A stretch of DNA of 53,559 nt from Pedosphaera sp. GTDB taxonomy: Bacteria; Verrucomicrobiota; Verrucomicrobiia; Limisphaerales; SXQI01. The DNA is taken from contig JANYDC010000123.1 of the NCBI GenBank assembly GCA_025359965.1, forward strand, positions 1 through 53,559, written 5' to 3'. Positions within the stretch are counted from its first letter, which is position 1; the number at the start of each line of letters is the position of its first letter. The position numbers and the translations under genes were made by a program. Positions 52,408-53,559 of this stretch are shown piece after piece. Below the pieces are notes generated by a model. It worked only from the letters and a program-made list of their open reading frames with translations, did no database searches and was not told the DNA's origin.

Positions 52408-53367
52408 CTACTCACCGGAGATTTTTCGCCAGTTGGCGTCCGCTTTCGCGGTGGAATTGGCCTCATCCTTGGTCCAATCTTTGATGGCGTTGGCGTAAAA
52501 GGCCTTGAAGAACAAAAAGAGCCGTCCGTTGGTCACTTTGAAGTTTGTCGGGTCAATCTCGATTTTTTCGCCTTTGGCCATTGCGGTGGCGCACCAGCCG
52601 CCGTAGGTGGGTAGATATTTTTCTGGAGACGCGGTGAAAAGCCTCTTGTTCTCAACCGTCGCGAAATGGTAGGTGACGCCGAGATGCTGTGCACTGATTT
52701 CAGGCTGGCCCTTAAGGGCCTTATTTTGAGTGAGGTAACCCACGGGATCGTAACCCTTGATAGCTATTTTGTCGGAGCCAAGGTTGTACTGCTGGATGGC
52801 CGCTGGCCTCCCGATAAACTCGGAAAGCTTCGCGGCGAACTGTTCATACGAAAACCGGTCGGCGTTGCTCTTGCCCACGTACCGAAAGACTTCGTGTCCG
52901 GCCGGATTGATCAGCACCAATGCGGGGTAGTGAACTGTCTGCCCGTGAAACTCGTAACCCCCGGGAATACCGAAAGCGTCCGCCAGTTTTGCATCAACGT
53001 CTCGGTAGATGGTGACGTGGGTAAAATCGCCACCCCCATTTGCGCGCGCATCCCATGACTTGATTTCCTCAGCGCTGTCAGGTTTGAGGAAGACATGCAG
53101 CACCTCGGGAGCTGCCCCAGACTTTTTGGCATAGTCGCGGGTGTGCTTGAGGCAGAAGGGGCACTCTGTTTTGAGGAGGAAATGCAAGGCGACGTATTTG
53201 CCCCTTGCTTCGGAGAGCTTGAAGGTTTTGCCATCCACAGGAGATTCAACCGTGAAGTTGGCGGGTGCCGAGCGCAAATTGAGTGAAATTGCCATGAGCA
53301 CAAAAAGAGTGCCCAGCAGCTGAAAGTCTCGGATCATGGACCGGCTGAGCGGCGGGTTGAGTTTCAT
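52408..53367 (-). CDS. exported redoxin-YHS fusion protein
   Basis: The protein has about 319 residues. A hydrophobic signal segment (FQLLGTLFVLMAISLNLRSA) precedes a peroxiredoxin/thioredoxin-like domain (about 35-200): FTVESPVDGKTFKLSEARGK, YVALHFLLKTECPFCLKH with a CPFC redox pair, and VTIYRDVDAKLADAFGIPGG. The second part (about 205-290) is a YHS-type domain: AIKGYDPVGYLTQNKALKG, then FATVENKRLFTASPEKYLPT and YGGWCATAMAKG. YHS domains bind metals such as copper or iron. A GTG at 53388 is a possible start, as is the ATG at 53337 next to the hydrophobic segment. It leads a minus-strand operon with DoxX, DinB, DedA-ATP-grasp and NRDE genes. Confidence 0.85.
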   Translation of the reverse strand: MKLNPPLSRSMIRDFQLLGTLFVLMAISLNLRSAPANFTVESPVDGKTFKLSEARGKYVALHFLLKTECPFCLKHTRDYAKKSGAAPEVLHVFLKPDSAEEIKSWDARANGGGDFTHVTIYRDVDAKLADAFGIPGGYEFHGQTVHYPALVLINPAGHEVFRYVGKSNADRFSYEQFAAKLSEFIGRPAAIQQYNLGSDKIAIKGYDPVGYLTQNKALKGQPEISAQHLGVTYHFATVENKRLFTASPEKYLPTYGGWCATAMAKGEKIEIDPTNFKVTNGRLFLFFKAFYANAIKDWTKDEANSTAKADANWRKISGE

Positions 53368-53388
53368 CCGTACGTTTTCGTCTTTCAC

Positions 53389-53559
53389 AAGGGTTCTTTT
53401 CTTTTCGCCGATCTGAGGTGAGCCTGTGTGGCCCGCTACTTGTCGGCTGTGGGTTGGTCGGAACAGAAAACCAAACCTTACGGAAAATTTTCGCGCGGAA
53501 TAAAGGTTGATTGCTGCGCTGAAACTAAATGAACAAATGAAGCTATTCGCGAGTTGGGC
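53389..53559. other. upstream region of the redoxin operon at the window edge
   Basis: The 171 bases before the redoxin-YHS gene include the start of a possible rightward gene: an ATG at 53537 followed by seven open codons (MKLFASWA) up to the end of the window. It has no visible ribosome-binding site, so it is only a candidate. The A/T-rich block around 53478-53510 could hold promoters in both directions. Confidence 0.3.

Noticed and set aside
1..53559. CRISPR arrays, tRNA or rRNA genes, riboswitches and prophage modules
   Set aside because: None could be supported by reading both strands: no regularly spaced direct repeats, no cloverleaf-like segments and no phage structural genes. A tRNA or covariance-model scan would be needed for certainty.

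Overview
The window looks like chromosomal DNA of an aerobic Gram-negative bacterium of the PVC group, most likely a Verrucomicrobiota member related to Pedosphaera/Limisphaerales. This is inferred from gene content; no rRNA is present to confirm it. The supporting evidence is a PEP-CTERM protein, a 3252-residue secreted protein built from lamin-tail domains around a CotH domain and ending in an ...RYYRVVVP-type tail, a DUF2231/planctomycete-type cytochrome c protein, Kdo genes for an LPS outer membrane, and a cbb3 oxidase. No tRNA, rRNA, CRISPR array or prophage was seen.

Layout. 1-1800 is a rearranged edge: a REP-like palindrome cluster, a PEP-CTERM protein, a decayed IS5-type transposase fragment and the severed C-terminus of a secreted protein. 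1805-8801 (minus strand) is a tightly packed biosynthetic run: membrane-anchored GrpE-like protein, 81-aa orphan, panC, nadB, kdsA, kdsC and an LptA/OstA-like protein. Most of these genes overlap by 1-4 bases. 8925-13564 holds single genes: DUF2231-cytochrome c, VOC protein, FHA protein, FecR-like protein, Lrp/AsnC regulator and ApbE. 13636-23394 is the giant secreted protein. 23548-24831 is a type II NADH dehydrogenase with a strong ribosome-binding site.

24922-35802 (minus strand) is a complete cbb3 oxidase locus. Its order is unusual: ccoI, ccoS, an outer-membrane beta-barrel protein, a fused ccoNO, ccoQ-like, a mono-haem ccoP, ccoG, ccoH (fixH), a TauE/SafE-like membrane protein, then a secreted mono-haem protein. 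Together with NDH-2 this forms a short non-proton-pumping-entry/high-affinity-oxygen respiratory chain.

36032-40579 (plus strand) is a four-gene set: sugar-type ABC transporter (binding lipoprotein, double ATPase, permease) followed by a myo-inositol oxygenase with all six di-iron ligands. I infer an oxygen-dependent inositol-to-glucuronate uptake and catabolic unit. It is followed by a stand-alone macro-domain protein and a convergent class I fructose-bisphosphate aldolase.

42471-47957 is a stress/envelope section: a yqjD/yqjE/yqjK-like trio, a cNMP-binding protein without a DNA-binding domain coupled to a universal stress protein, a radical SAM protein, NnrS, and a potassium-channel/TrkA protein that lacks its first membrane helix. 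48118-53388 (minus strand) is a compact cluster of redoxin-YHS fusion, DoxX, DinB, a DedA-ATP-grasp fusion and an NRDE/TANGO2-like protein, ending in a decayed alpha/beta hydrolase.

The strongest candidates for undescribed biology are the inositol oxygenase/ABC operon, the DedA-ATP-grasp fusion with its neighbours, the outer-membrane protein embedded in the cbb3 operon, and the membrane-anchored GrpE-like protein.
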